A DNA stretch of 64,000 nucleotides from Marinobacterium rhizophilum (GTDB taxonomy: Bacteria; Pseudomonadota; Gammaproteobacteria; Pseudomonadales; Balneatricaceae). Positions 56,544 to 64,000 of this stretch are shown in pieces. The stretch is from assembly GCF_024397915.1 (NCBI RefSeq), contig NZ_CP073347.1, positions 3,968,001 through 4,032,000 of the forward strand. The letters run 5' to 3'. Below the pieces are notes generated by a model that saw only the letters and a list, made by a program, of their open reading frames with translations, was not told where the DNA came from and did no database searches. Numbering within the stretch: position 1 is the stretch's first letter; each line of letters opens with the position of its first letter. A program made the position numbers and the translations under genes.

Positions 56544-57473
56544 ATGCCCATGACTCGAACCGCCATCGCCGCCGCGTTGAGCCTGTGCCTCTGGCTGCCC
56601 GGGACCGTTCCCTCGCACGCGGCCGAAGGGGCCGAGCTACGACGCCACCCGGGTGAAATACTCGACCTGAGCACCATGGAAACGCTGTCGCCCAGGGATC
56701 TCTACGTCGCGCTCGAGCACAAGAAAATCATCCTCATTGGCGAACAGCACGACAATCCCGAACACCACGCCGTCGAAACCCTGTTGCTGGAAGAGCTGGT
56801 GACACCGGGAACCGCCGTGGTATTCGAGATGCTGGGGCCCGGCCTGCCACTGGACAAGCTCGGCATCACCACGTCGAGGAGCGAACTGGAAACTGCGCTC
56901 AAGCCGGTGACGCAGCGCTGGGACTGGAACACCTACGGCCCGCTGTTTCATCTGGTGCTGCAGCTGGGCGGGTCGCTGGCCAGCGGCAATCTGGGCCAGG
57001 ACCAGATAGAGGCACTGTACCAGGGGGAAGACGCCGGCCTGCCGGTGCAGGAAACAGAGTCCCGTGCCGCAGTGACCGGGCAGGTCCGCAAGCATATCGG
57101 CAACGCGATCAGTGCACAGCATTGCAAACCGGTGCCAGCAGTGCGGCTCGATCCGATGGTCGAAATTCAGCTGGCCCGGGATGCCCGCATGGCCTCACAG
57201 CTCGAACAGCATGCCGGGTACCGGCCGGCATTGCTGCTGGCCGGCGGTTACCACGTACGCAAGGATCTGGGGGTGCCCCGACATCTGAACCGTGACGACA
57301 GTGCGGTGGTGATGCTGGCGATGGTGACGGATAGGGGCGAAATCGTCGGCGGCGACGAGTTGCTGTCGAACCAGGTGGCGGACTACCTCTGGTTTACCTC
57401 GGCGACCGAGGAGACGGATTATTGCGGCGATACCGGCGCCAGCACCAGCCACGCATCGCCAATGTCCAACTGA
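56544..57473 (+). CDS. ChaN family secreted haem-iron-uptake-like protein
   Basis: The product (309 aa) has a signal peptide (cleavage after SHA, about residue 26) and the ChaN fold (IILIGEQHDNPEHHAVETLLLEEL; LLLAGGYHVRKDLGVPRHL). ChaN/PhuW proteins bind haem pairs and are linked to iron uptake. No lipobox is seen. It follows the response regulator after 167 bases. It may or may not be part of that unit. Confidence 0.83.
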   Translation: MPMTRTAIAAALSLCLWLPGTVPSHAAEGAELRRHPGEILDLSTMETLSPRDLYVALEHKKIILIGEQHDNPEHHAVETLLLEELVTPGTAVVFEMLGPGLPLDKLGITTSRSELETALKPVTQRWDWNTYGPLFHLVLQLGGSLASGNLGQDQIEALYQGEDAGLPVQETESRAAVTGQVRKHIGNAISAQHCKPVPAVRLDPMVEIQLARDARMASQLEQHAGYRPALLLAGGYHVRKDLGVPRHLNRDDSAVVMLAMVTDRGEIVGGDELLSNQVADYLWFTSATEETDYCGDTGASTSHASPMSN

Positions 57474-57971
57474 CGGCGTCGGCGGGTCCTGACGTTCGGT
57501 GACGTCCAGCAGAGGGTAACCGAAGGGGGTACTGCCCGGTCCCTGGACAGCGATCAGTGGCGCACTGAACAGCACCTTGTCGGAGTCTGCACCATCTGGC
57601 GGCTTACTGAAGCAGCCCAGCCTGCCACTGCGGGCGCCTGCAGAAGGCACGATAACGCCGGAGCCTTTTGCGCGACTGTCCTCTGTGAAGGCGGGACGGG
57701 AACCGCCTTTCGTTCGGACTGGAGTCGACGTTCATCAGCCGGCAGCCCCATGACCGCAGCATCCTGCTGCAGTATCAGGATCAGGCCATTGCCCAGGCTG
57801 CCGACGGCGCGGGCTATCGGTTTGATGGCTGAGGGCCCGCCAGCGGTTTGTCAGACCCGCATCCATCGTTGTTCGGCTCGGCTATTCTTGTAGCATCGTT
57901 TGCGTGCCCGGCGGCCTTCACCGGGCAGCGGACATCAAGCCCGAATATCAGGCGGAGGGCAGCTGAGCCCC
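57474..57971. other. Gene-free region with fragments of coding sequence
   Basis: No complete gene is present in these 498 bases. A minus-strand frame open from about 57733 to 57474 reads VLFSAPLIAVQGPGSTPFGY and neighbouring protein-like sequence, but lacks a start. A plus frame ending at 57832 closes with GAGYRFDG, recalling the regulator end GVGYRYDG. Both look like remnants. Confidence 0.4.
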
Positions 57972-60317
57972 ATGCACTGCGAGAACTGTGGACAAAACAA
58001 TGCCCCGGGCGCCCGCTTCTGCGAGCACTGCGGTGGCTCCATGGCCCGTTGCTGCCCGAGATGTGGCCAGGCCGTGAGCGACGCCGCCCGCTTCTGCAAT
58101 GCCTGTGGCACAGTGCTGGAGGCGCTGCCCGCGACGGCGCGGCAAGACCCTGCAGTACCAGCACCCATCCAGTACACGCCGCCACACCTGGCCGAGCGTA
58201 TCCTGGCGCAGCAGAGCGCCCGACAGGCCCGGGGCGACCGCGGCGGCGAGCGCAAGACCATCACCGTGCTGTTCGCGGACATGACCGGCTCCACGGCACT
58301 CATACAGGACCTGGACCCTGAAGAGGCCCGCCATCTGATCGACCCTGTGCTCGAACTGATGATGGAGGCCGTGCACCACTACGAGGGCTATGTCGCCAAG
58401 TCCCTCGGTGATGGCATTCTTGCGCTGTTCGGTGCCCCCATTGCCCATGAAGACCACCCCAGGCGCGCACTGTATGCGGCGCTGCGCATGCAGGAAAGGT
58501 TGCGTCTTCACAGTGACCGGGTTCGGCTTGAACAGGGCATACCGCTGCAGGTGCGGGTGGGCATCCATACCGGTGAAGTGGTGGTACGGGAAATCCGTAC
58601 CGATGACCTGCATACGGACTATGACCCGGTGGGCAACACTATCCATATTGCGGCGCGCATGGAGGGTATCGCCATCCCCGGCACTGTTCTGGTGAGTGAG
58701 GCCAGCTACCGGCTGACCGAGGGGTACTTTGATTTCAAGGCGCTGGGGGATACGCGGGTCAAGGGGGTGTCCGAGCCGCTGGCCGTGTATGAGCTGCAGG
58801 GACTCGGTGCCCTGCGTACCCGGCTGGAGGTCGCCGCGCGCCGTGGTCTGGCGCGCTTTGTCGGGCGCCAGGCTGAAATGGCGCAGCTGCAGCAGGCCAT
58901 GGACAAGGCCTGTGCCGGTCATGGGCAGATCGTCGGTGTCGTGGGGGAGCCGGGGGTTGGCAAGTCGCGCCTTTATTACGAGTTCAAGCAGCAGGTGCAG
59001 CAGTCATGCCGGGTACTGGAAACTTTTTCGGTGTCCCATGGCAAGGCCTTCGCCTATCTGCCACTGATTGAGCTGTTGAAAAACTACCTGCAGATCAGCG
59101 CCAAGGATGATGAGCGGCAAAGGCGCGAGAAGATCACCGGCAAGGTGCTGACGCTGGACCGCGCGCTGGAGGACAGCCTGCCCTATCTGTGTTACCTGCT
59201 GGGGGTGGCCGAGCCGGATTCGACGCTCGCGCAGATGGATGGCAAGCTGCGGCGCCAGCGCACCTTCGAGGCGATTCGACAGCTGCTGGTACGCGAGAGT
59301 CTTGATCAGCCCCTGGCGCTGATCTTCGAAGACCTGCAGTGGCTGGACCGGGAGACCGAAGCCTTTTTGCGCGTACTCAGCGACGGAGTGCCGGGCGCCC
59401 GCATGTTGCTGCTGCTGAACTACCGACCCGAGTATCGGCACGACTGGGGCCAGAAAAGCTGCTACATACAGTTGCGGCTGGACCCGCTGGGTTCGGCAGA
59501 AGCCGGGGAGCTGCTGGTGGCATTGCTGGGGGAGGACACAAGCCTGGCGCCGCTAAAACCGCTCATCATGACCCAAACCGAAGGCAACCCCTTTTTTCTT
59601 GAAGAGGTGGTGCAGACCCTGGCCGAGGAAGAGGTGCTCAGCGGCGAGCCGGGTCAGTACCGGCTGCAGCAGGCGCCCGCCAATCTGCACATACCCACCA
59701 CGGTGCAGGGCGTACTGAGCGCCCGCATAGACCGTCTGGCCATGACCGAAAAGGCGCTGCTGCAAACGCTCGCGGTGATCGGCAAGGACTTTCCCTGGAG
59801 CCTGGTGCAGCAGGTGGTTGGGCCACCGGAGGATGAGTTGCGCCGCGGTCTGTCCCGTTTGCAGGCCGGGGAGTTTCTCTACGAGCGACCGGCCTTTCCG
59901 GAGGTTGAGTACACTTTCAAGCACGGCCTGACGCAGGAGGTGGCCTATGGCTCGCTGCTGCTGGAGCGTCGCAGCCGGCTGCATGAACGTACCGCCCAGG
60001 CGATCGAAGCCCTGTTCAGCGACAGCCTCGAGGATCATTGCAGCGAGCTGGCGCATCATTACGGCTGCAGCGGCAATGTCGGCAAGGCGGTGGAGTACCT
60101 GCTGCGGGCCGCCAATCAGGCGATGCGTCGTTCATCCGCTCATGAGGCTCTGGCGCACCTCACCCGGCCCGGGTGCAGGCTCTGTTGCCGAACCTGCCGG
60201 ACACCACGCAGCGCGCTCGGTTTGAACTTGATCTGCAGATCACCCTGGGCCATGTCTGGATGGTCATCCGCGGATTCGGGGCCACGGAGGTTGAAGCGAG
60301 CTTTACCCGGGCCATGA
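57972..60317 (+). CDS. Zinc-ribbon / class III cyclase / AAA-ATPase regulator, N-terminal part (frameshifted)
   Basis: This holds the first 730 or so residues of a large signalling protein. Two zinc ribbons come first (CENCG ... CEHCG, 3-21; CPRCG ... CNACG, 28-46). A cyclase domain (about 95-275) follows with Asp103 and Asp147 and H225-x3-R229, where His replaces the usual Asn, as in many AAA-linked cyclases. An AAA domain has Walker A GEPGVGKS (325-332) and IFEDLQWLD. Near 60164-60173 the frame shifts: after HEALAHLTR the reading becomes unlike protein and ends at 60317. The continuation is in another frame from 60173. ATG at 57972 is the start. Confidence 0.82.
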   Translation: MHCENCGQNNAPGARFCEHCGGSMARCCPRCGQAVSDAARFCNACGTVLEALPATARQDPAVPAPIQYTPPHLAERILAQQSARQARGDRGGERKTITVLFADMTGSTALIQDLDPEEARHLIDPVLELMMEAVHHYEGYVAKSLGDGILALFGAPIAHEDHPRRALYAALRMQERLRLHSDRVRLEQGIPLQVRVGIHTGEVVVREIRTDDLHTDYDPVGNTIHIAARMEGIAIPGTVLVSEASYRLTEGYFDFKALGDTRVKGVSEPLAVYELQGLGALRTRLEVAARRGLARFVGRQAEMAQLQQAMDKACAGHGQIVGVVGEPGVGKSRLYYEFKQQVQQSCRVLETFSVSHGKAFAYLPLIELLKNYLQISAKDDERQRREKITGKVLTLDRALEDSLPYLCYLLGVAEPDSTLAQMDGKLRRQRTFEAIRQLLVRESLDQPLALIFEDLQWLDRETEAFLRVLSDGVPGARMLLLLNYRPEYRHDWGQKSCYIQLRLDPLGSAEAGELLVALLGEDTSLAPLKPLIMTQTEGNPFFLEEVVQTLAEEEVLSGEPGQYRLQQAPANLHIPTTVQGVLSARIDRLAMTEKALLQTLAVIGKDFPWSLVQQVVGPPEDELRRGLSRLQAGEFLYERPAFPEVEYTFKHGLTQEVAYGSLLLERRSRLHERTAQAIEALFSDSLEDHCSELAHHYGCSGNVGKAVEYLLRAANQAMRRSSAHEALAHLTRPGCRLCCRTCRTPRSALGLNLICRSPWAMSGWSSADSGPRRLKRALPGP

Positions 60318-61384
60318 CCCTGAGTCGTGAACTGGGCGACAGCGGGCAGCTGTTTTCCGCCCTGGTGGCGCTGCGCCGGTTTTATACCCTGCGAGCCGAT
60401 TTCGCTGCCGCCCAGAATATGGCCGAACAGTTGCTGGCGATGGCAGAGGGTGCCGCGGACCCGGGGCTGCTGGTACAGGCCCATGGTGCCCTGGGGGGGA
60501 CCTCGCTGTTTCGGGGACAACTGCAAGAGGCGCAGAGACACTGTGAGCAGGTGCTTGCGCTCTATGATGCGCACGAACATGGCAATCATACGTATTTGTA
60601 CGGTGTTGAGCCGGGGATTCTGGGGCGGATCATCGGTGCCTGGACGCTGTGGTTCCGGGGTTATCCTGACCAGGCGTTACAGCGGTGCCTGGACGCGCTG
60701 GAGTTGGCGCAGCAGGTTCCCAACCCCTATACACTGGCCGATCCGATGATCTATCGGGCCGAGCTGCATCAGCTGCGCGGCGAGGCAGAGCAGGCCCGGC
60801 AGTGGGCCGAGTCAGTCATCGTGCTGGCGACCGAACATGGTTTTCCCTATTGGCGCGCGCGCGCCGGCATGGTGCAGGGCTGGGCCCTGGCAGAGCAGGG
60901 CCAGCCGGCCGAGGGCATAGCGGCCATTCGCCAGGCAATGCTGGATTACCGGGCTACCGGCGGTCAGCTGCTGTTGCCGTACTTTATGGCGCTGCTGGCC
61001 GAATCCCTGGGCAAGTCTGGTCAGGTAGAAGAAGCGTTGGCGGTACTCGGTGATGCGCTGGCTATCGTCAAACAGACCGGGGAGGGGCTGTATGCGCCCG
61101 AGCTGCATCGCCTGCAAGGGCTGTTTCAGTTGCAGCAACCGGATATCGCAGCAAGCTGTTTTCGCCAGGCCATCGAGCTGGCAGAGGAGCAACACAGCCG
61201 TTCGCTGGAGCTGCGCGCGGCGATGGACCTGGCCCGATTACTGGGTCAGCAGGGCCATACGCAGGAGGCTCACGAGCTACTTTCCGCCCGCTACAGGTTT
61301 TTTGATGAAGGCTTAGACACCGCGGACCTGCAGGCCGCCAGAGGCTTGCTTGAACAGCTGAATCCCGGACCTGCAAAGGCTTGA
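60173..61384 (+). CDS. TPR-rich C-terminal part of the frameshifted cyclase regulator
   Basis: This frame (about 403 codons) continues the same protein with helical TPR-like repeats (SLFRGQLQEAQRHCEQVLAL; PDQALQRCLDALELAQQ; AEQARQWAESVIVLA; AASCFRQAIELAEEQ). In intact relatives LTR is followed directly by a LLPxLPDT segment, which here starts this frame (MQALLPNLPDT). The ATG is therefore internal, not a true start. A single missing G in the GG/CCC run would explain the split. Confidence 0.78.
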   Translation: MQALLPNLPDTTQRARFELDLQITLGHVWMVIRGFGATEVEASFTRAMTLSRELGDSGQLFSALVALRRFYTLRADFAAAQNMAEQLLAMAEGAADPGLLVQAHGALGGTSLFRGQLQEAQRHCEQVLALYDAHEHGNHTYLYGVEPGILGRIIGAWTLWFRGYPDQALQRCLDALELAQQVPNPYTLADPMIYRAELHQLRGEAEQARQWAESVIVLATEHGFPYWRARAGMVQGWALAEQGQPAEGIAAIRQAMLDYRATGGQLLLPYFMALLAESLGKSGQVEEALAVLGDALAIVKQTGEGLYAPELHRLQGLFQLQQPDIAASCFRQAIELAEEQHSRSLELRAAMDLARLLGQQGHTQEAHELLSARYRFFDEGLDTADLQAARGLLEQLNPGPAKA

Positions 61385-61521
61385 TGCGTCACTGATCGAA
61401 CGAGGCCGCCAGGATTTCCGGGAGAATAGCAGAGGGAGGATAAAATACAGGGTTTGACTTTGCTTGATAGTTAATGATATTCATCGGGTCCTGTTTTTGC
61501 CTGGCTTTCTGAGATATCTGT

Positions 61522-62550
61522 ATGACAAAAATTACGATTCCATTGGATAATCCAACATTGGATGATGTGGCCCGGCACGCAGATGTATCGCCCGCGACAG
61601 TCTCACGCTTTATGAATAACCCCAGTATTGTCAGTGAGCGCAGCAAGAGAAAAATAGAAGAATCAATCAGGGAATTGAGCTACGTGCCCCATGCGGCTGC
61701 ACGCACACTTGCCTCTAAAAAGTCGCGGATGATCGGGGTTGTCGTACCGTCACTGGACGACGCGCTTTTTGGCCATTTTCTTGAGCTTTTTCATAGTCAT
61801 ATTTCTACGGAAGGTTATACAACGGTTGTCGCCTCTTCGGGTTACTCGTCTGATGAAGAACATATCCAGATCACTCAGATGGTGTCCCATGGCGTGGATG
61901 CGCTGCTGCTTGTCGGCCTTGCACGTGATGAATCAGTTTACAGTCTTCTTAATAAAAAGAAGATTCCGTATGCCATAACCTGGGCTACGGATGATCTGGG
62001 TGAGCACTCCTGTGTCGGATTCAGTAACCATGATGCGGCTGTTAAAATTACCGAATACCTGATGGATTTAGGTCATCGTCAATTTGCAATGATATCGGGT
62101 ACTTTGAAAGGCAATGATCGCGCATCCAATCGTCTGCAGGGTGTTCGTGATGCCTTGGCCCGACGCGAGTTGAGTTTGCCGGACGAACTTGTTATCGAAG
62201 GACCTATAGGAATTGAACACGGACAAAAGGCATTTAAACTTTTAATGTCTCGCTCGCCTCGGCCTACAGTCATCGTTTGTGGTGCAGATCCCCTGGCCTA
62301 CGGGGCCATTTTTGAGAGTAAAGTTCTGGGGGTTGAGGTACCGCAAGATGTCTCCATTACCGGATTCGATGATACCTGGCTGGCGGCTCATTTGACGCCA
62401 AGCTTGACGACGTTAAGAACACCCCAACAGCAGATGAGCTTGCTCTCTGCGGAATATCTTATCGCCAAGCTCAAAGGCGAGGATGTGGATGTCCCTCCGA
62501 CGCTGGGTGTCGATTTGGTCGTCCGGGAGTCCTGCTCTAGTCCTGCTTGA
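61522..62550 (+). CDS. LacI-family transcriptional regulator
   Basis: The product (342 aa) has an N-terminal helix-turn-helix (PTLDDVARHADVSPATVSRFMN, residues 11-32) and a periplasmic-binding-type effector domain (MIGVVVPSLDDALFGHFLELF; ITGFDDTWLAAHLTPSLTTL). It should bind a palindromic operator; a perfect one lies 0.65 kb downstream, before the dehydrogenase gene. The effector is unknown, though a methylamine-type substrate is suggested by that gene. The gene is less GC-rich than those to its left. A TTGACT (61454-61459) with weak -10 lies upstream. Confidence 0.92.
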   Translation: MTKITIPLDNPTLDDVARHADVSPATVSRFMNNPSIVSERSKRKIEESIRELSYVPHAAARTLASKKSRMIGVVVPSLDDALFGHFLELFHSHISTEGYTTVVASSGYSSDEEHIQITQMVSHGVDALLLVGLARDESVYSLLNKKKIPYAITWATDDLGEHSCVGFSNHDAAVKITEYLMDLGHRQFAMISGTLKGNDRASNRLQGVRDALARRELSLPDELVIEGPIGIEHGQKAFKLLMSRSPRPTVIVCGADPLAYGAIFESKVLGVEVPQDVSITGFDDTWLAAHLTPSLTTLRTPQQQMSLLSAEYLIAKLKGEDVDVPPTLGVDLVVRESCSSPA

Positions 62551-63194
62551 TCGAACGGAATTTTAGCGTTATTTCCCGCAAAAATCTCCGCAATTACGCC
62601 CTGGGTGGCATCTTCGTTGTTGGCCCGGCGGGCAATGCGAACCCCGTCTGTTGACTCAGCAGAATCCAGCACCTCAACGTCCATGCACATGCACATGCGC
62701 ATCCATGCGAGTGCGGCATGCCGTTACCCAGGACACACAGGTAGGGATTCGTTTTTCGCCAGGTGAATAGCTTTCCTTGAATAGGAAAATCACCCTGCCT
62801 CTGGGTGCTTTCAGTGCTGCAGCGCGAAGCTGGCTGAGACCCGAAGGAGTGTCATCTGCTTTGCTGTCGGCGACGGCTGGTACCTTCGGGCGGCAGAAAA
62901 ATTTCGGCAGTGAAGCTGGCGAAGCTCCCTAACCCGGTAGTGAGTCCAGGATTGCCACACTCAGATTGGCCGCCAGGCGCTTTATATAAAAATCAATGGT
63001 TTAGTCCTTGCTGTCGAGAGCTGCAGTGCGCACAAATGGTGCAGTAGCCTCGGATAAATCGGAAAAATGCTCTTTCGGGGTGCATGGATTTTTAAGGTGC
63101 CAAGGCTCCATATTCCCAAATGATCTCAAGCGATGTGTCAATATAATTAAAAAAAACAGGCGAAGTGTTGCGCTCCAATGTCAGTGGTGTTAAA
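62551..63194. other. Gene-free region between lacI-type gene and dehydrogenase gene
   Basis: I see no gene in these 640 bases. The strand opposite to 62551-62690 is open and protein-like for about 55 codons but has no clear start or end. Tandem ATGCAC-type units occur at 62683-62706. A GC-rich, hairpin-forming stretch (about 62790-62940) could be a leader RNA or a remnant. A possible promoter, TTGCGC (63168-63173) with TAAAAA (63191-63196) at 17-base spacing, precedes the operator. Confidence 0.5.
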
Positions 63195-63212
63195 AATGAA
63201 AGCGCTTTCATT
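63195..63212. promoter_or_regulatory. LacI-type operator
   Basis: AATGAAAGCGCTTTCATT is an 18-base perfect palindrome with a central CG, the hallmark of LacI/GalR-family operators. It lies just after a possible -10 and 107 bases before the dehydrogenase start. The LacI-family gene at 61522 is the natural candidate repressor. Confidence 0.85.
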
Positions 63213-63318
63213 GTTTGGGTGGTTTGGCCTGTCGCATTGAATGAACCTGAAACCAAGCCCCGTTAGTAAGGCCAGCTATATGGGCGGGTGTCGCGAAAAC
63301 ACGCACTAAGGAAAAGTC

Positions 63319-64000
63319 ATGAAGAAGCATTGTAAGGTAGTGATTATTGGTGGTGGAATCGGTGGTTGTAGCACCCTTTACCACTTGACTCGTGAAGGTT
63401 TGACTGATGTTGTACTGGTCGAACGAAACGAACTGACATCAGGTACGACCTGGCATTCTGCCGCTCAGGTTACCAACTTTGGTGCAGTCCAGACGATGGT
63501 TGGCTTAAAAAGTCATAGCATCAAGCTGTACAAAGAGTTGGCCGCAGATCCTGAAAACCCTATCAACTACCATCATGCTTCCGGCGGCATTCGATTAGCA
63601 TCAACCCAAGAACATCTTGATGGCTATAAGCACTTTATTTCTCTGGCAAAGGGAATGGGTGTCGACTTTGAATTAATTGATGCGGCTGAATGCGCCAAGC
63701 GTCACCCGCTGATTGAAACCCATGAACTTTTGGGTGGCCTCTGGGATCCGCTGGATGGTGATATCGATCCGGCTCAGCTTACCCAGGCACTAGCGCGTGC
63801 AGCTCGTAAAGCAGGCGCCGAAATATACCGTCATTGCCCTGTTGAAAATGTCTACCAGAAGCCGAATGGTGAATGGGTCGTTCAAACTGTAAATGGCGAT
63901 ATCACCTGTGAAAAAGTTGTCAATGCCGGTGGTTATCGAGTGAACGAAATCGGTGACATGATTGGGGTTAAGTACCCTGTTATTTCGATGGAGCACATGT
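63319..64000 (+). CDS. Dimethylglycine/sarcosine dehydrogenase-like FAD enzyme (partial)
   Basis: The first 227 residues are present and the gene runs off the window. The opening VVIIGGGIGGCSTL (8-20) is a FAD-binding fold; SGTTWHSAAQV with His46 matches the site where dimethylglycine and sarcosine dehydrogenases bind FAD covalently. PLDGDIDPAQLTQALARAARKAGAEI is also typical. Full-length relatives have a C-terminal folate-binding GcvT-like domain and demethylate dimethylglycine or sarcosine to glycine. GGAAAAGTC precedes the ATG. Likely regulated by the operator upstream. Confidence 0.85.
   Translation, partial: MKKHCKVVIIGGGIGGCSTLYHLTREGLTDVVLVERNELTSGTTWHSAAQVTNFGAVQTMVGLKSHSIKLYKELAADPENPINYHHASGGIRLASTQEHLDGYKHFISLAKGMGVDFELIDAAECAKRHPLIETHELLGGLWDPLDGDIDPAQLTQALARAARKAGAEIYRHCPVENVYQKPNGEWVVQTVNGDITCEKVVNAGGYRVNEIGDMIGVKYPVISMEHM

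Noticed and set aside
62683..62706. Short ATGCAC repeats as a CRISPR or satellite
   Set aside because: Only about three imperfect six-base units, no spacers and no cas genes.
62790..62945. Possible TPP or glycine riboswitch
   Set aside because: Short strings (GGCTGAGA, CCGAAGGAG) recall these families, but the remaining conserved blocks and helices are missing. An Infernal scan would decide.

Overview
The window is 64 kb of a GC-rich gammaproteobacterial chromosome. Gene content and order point to a marine, aerobic Oceanospirillales-type organism (Marinobacterium/Oceanospirillum-like). The clues are the bamD, rluD, pgeF neighbourhood, a Pseudomonas-style cox locus with DUF2970 and DUF2909 small proteins, imuA-imuB-dnaE2, a TRAP transporter with a universal stress protein, and a bacterial-type rrn operon. 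The placement is by inspection only; the 16S gene (25636-27172) would settle it.

Left part (1-16.1 kb): the tail of a secreted repeat protein, then thiO and nadE. bamD lies convergent to nadE and divergent from rluD-pgeF. An SOS mutasome operon (imuA-imuB-dnaE2) sits behind a near-perfect LexA box. A patatin-like lipase, a class I glutamine amidotransferase, pssA and the periplasmic methionine sulfoxide repair pair msrP-msrQ follow.

Centre-left (16.3-25 kb): a complete aa3-type cytochrome oxidase locus in the order DUF2970, coxB (with a fused cytochrome c domain), coxA, ctaG, coxC, a reverse-strand DUF2909 gene, surf1, a membrane-anchored CXXC protein, ctaA, ctaB. A Yip1-family gene follows, ending at a strong terminator.

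Centre (25.2-31.2 kb): one rRNA operon, 16S-23S-5S, with two tandem promoters, boxA sites and complementary processing stems, and no tRNA in the spacer. Downstream of the 5S gene lie decayed copies of 5S sequence and terminator, partly inverted.

Centre-right (31.3-47.9 kb): a region that may concern organosulfur or compatible-solute use. It holds a dctPQM TRAP transporter followed by a universal stress protein (teaABCD-like order), an orphan cobS-cobT AAA+/VWA pair, a SulP anion permease, a SoeABC-type cytoplasmic sulfite dehydrogenase, a Sad-type aldehyde dehydrogenase and a TauE/SafE permease. The soeA-soeB junction carries tandem, decayed copies of itself.

Right part (47.9-64 kb): a cyclase fused to a periplasmic amino-acid-binding-like domain, DUF3461 paralogues flanking a small gene, a glutaredoxin, a VWA protein with a two-component system, a ChaN-like protein, a zinc-ribbon/cyclase/AAA/TPR regulator split by a frameshift, and a LacI-family regulator. 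A perfect LacI-type operator lies just upstream of a dimethylglycine/sarcosine dehydrogenase-like gene that runs off the end. The last 3 kb are visibly less GC-rich than the rest.
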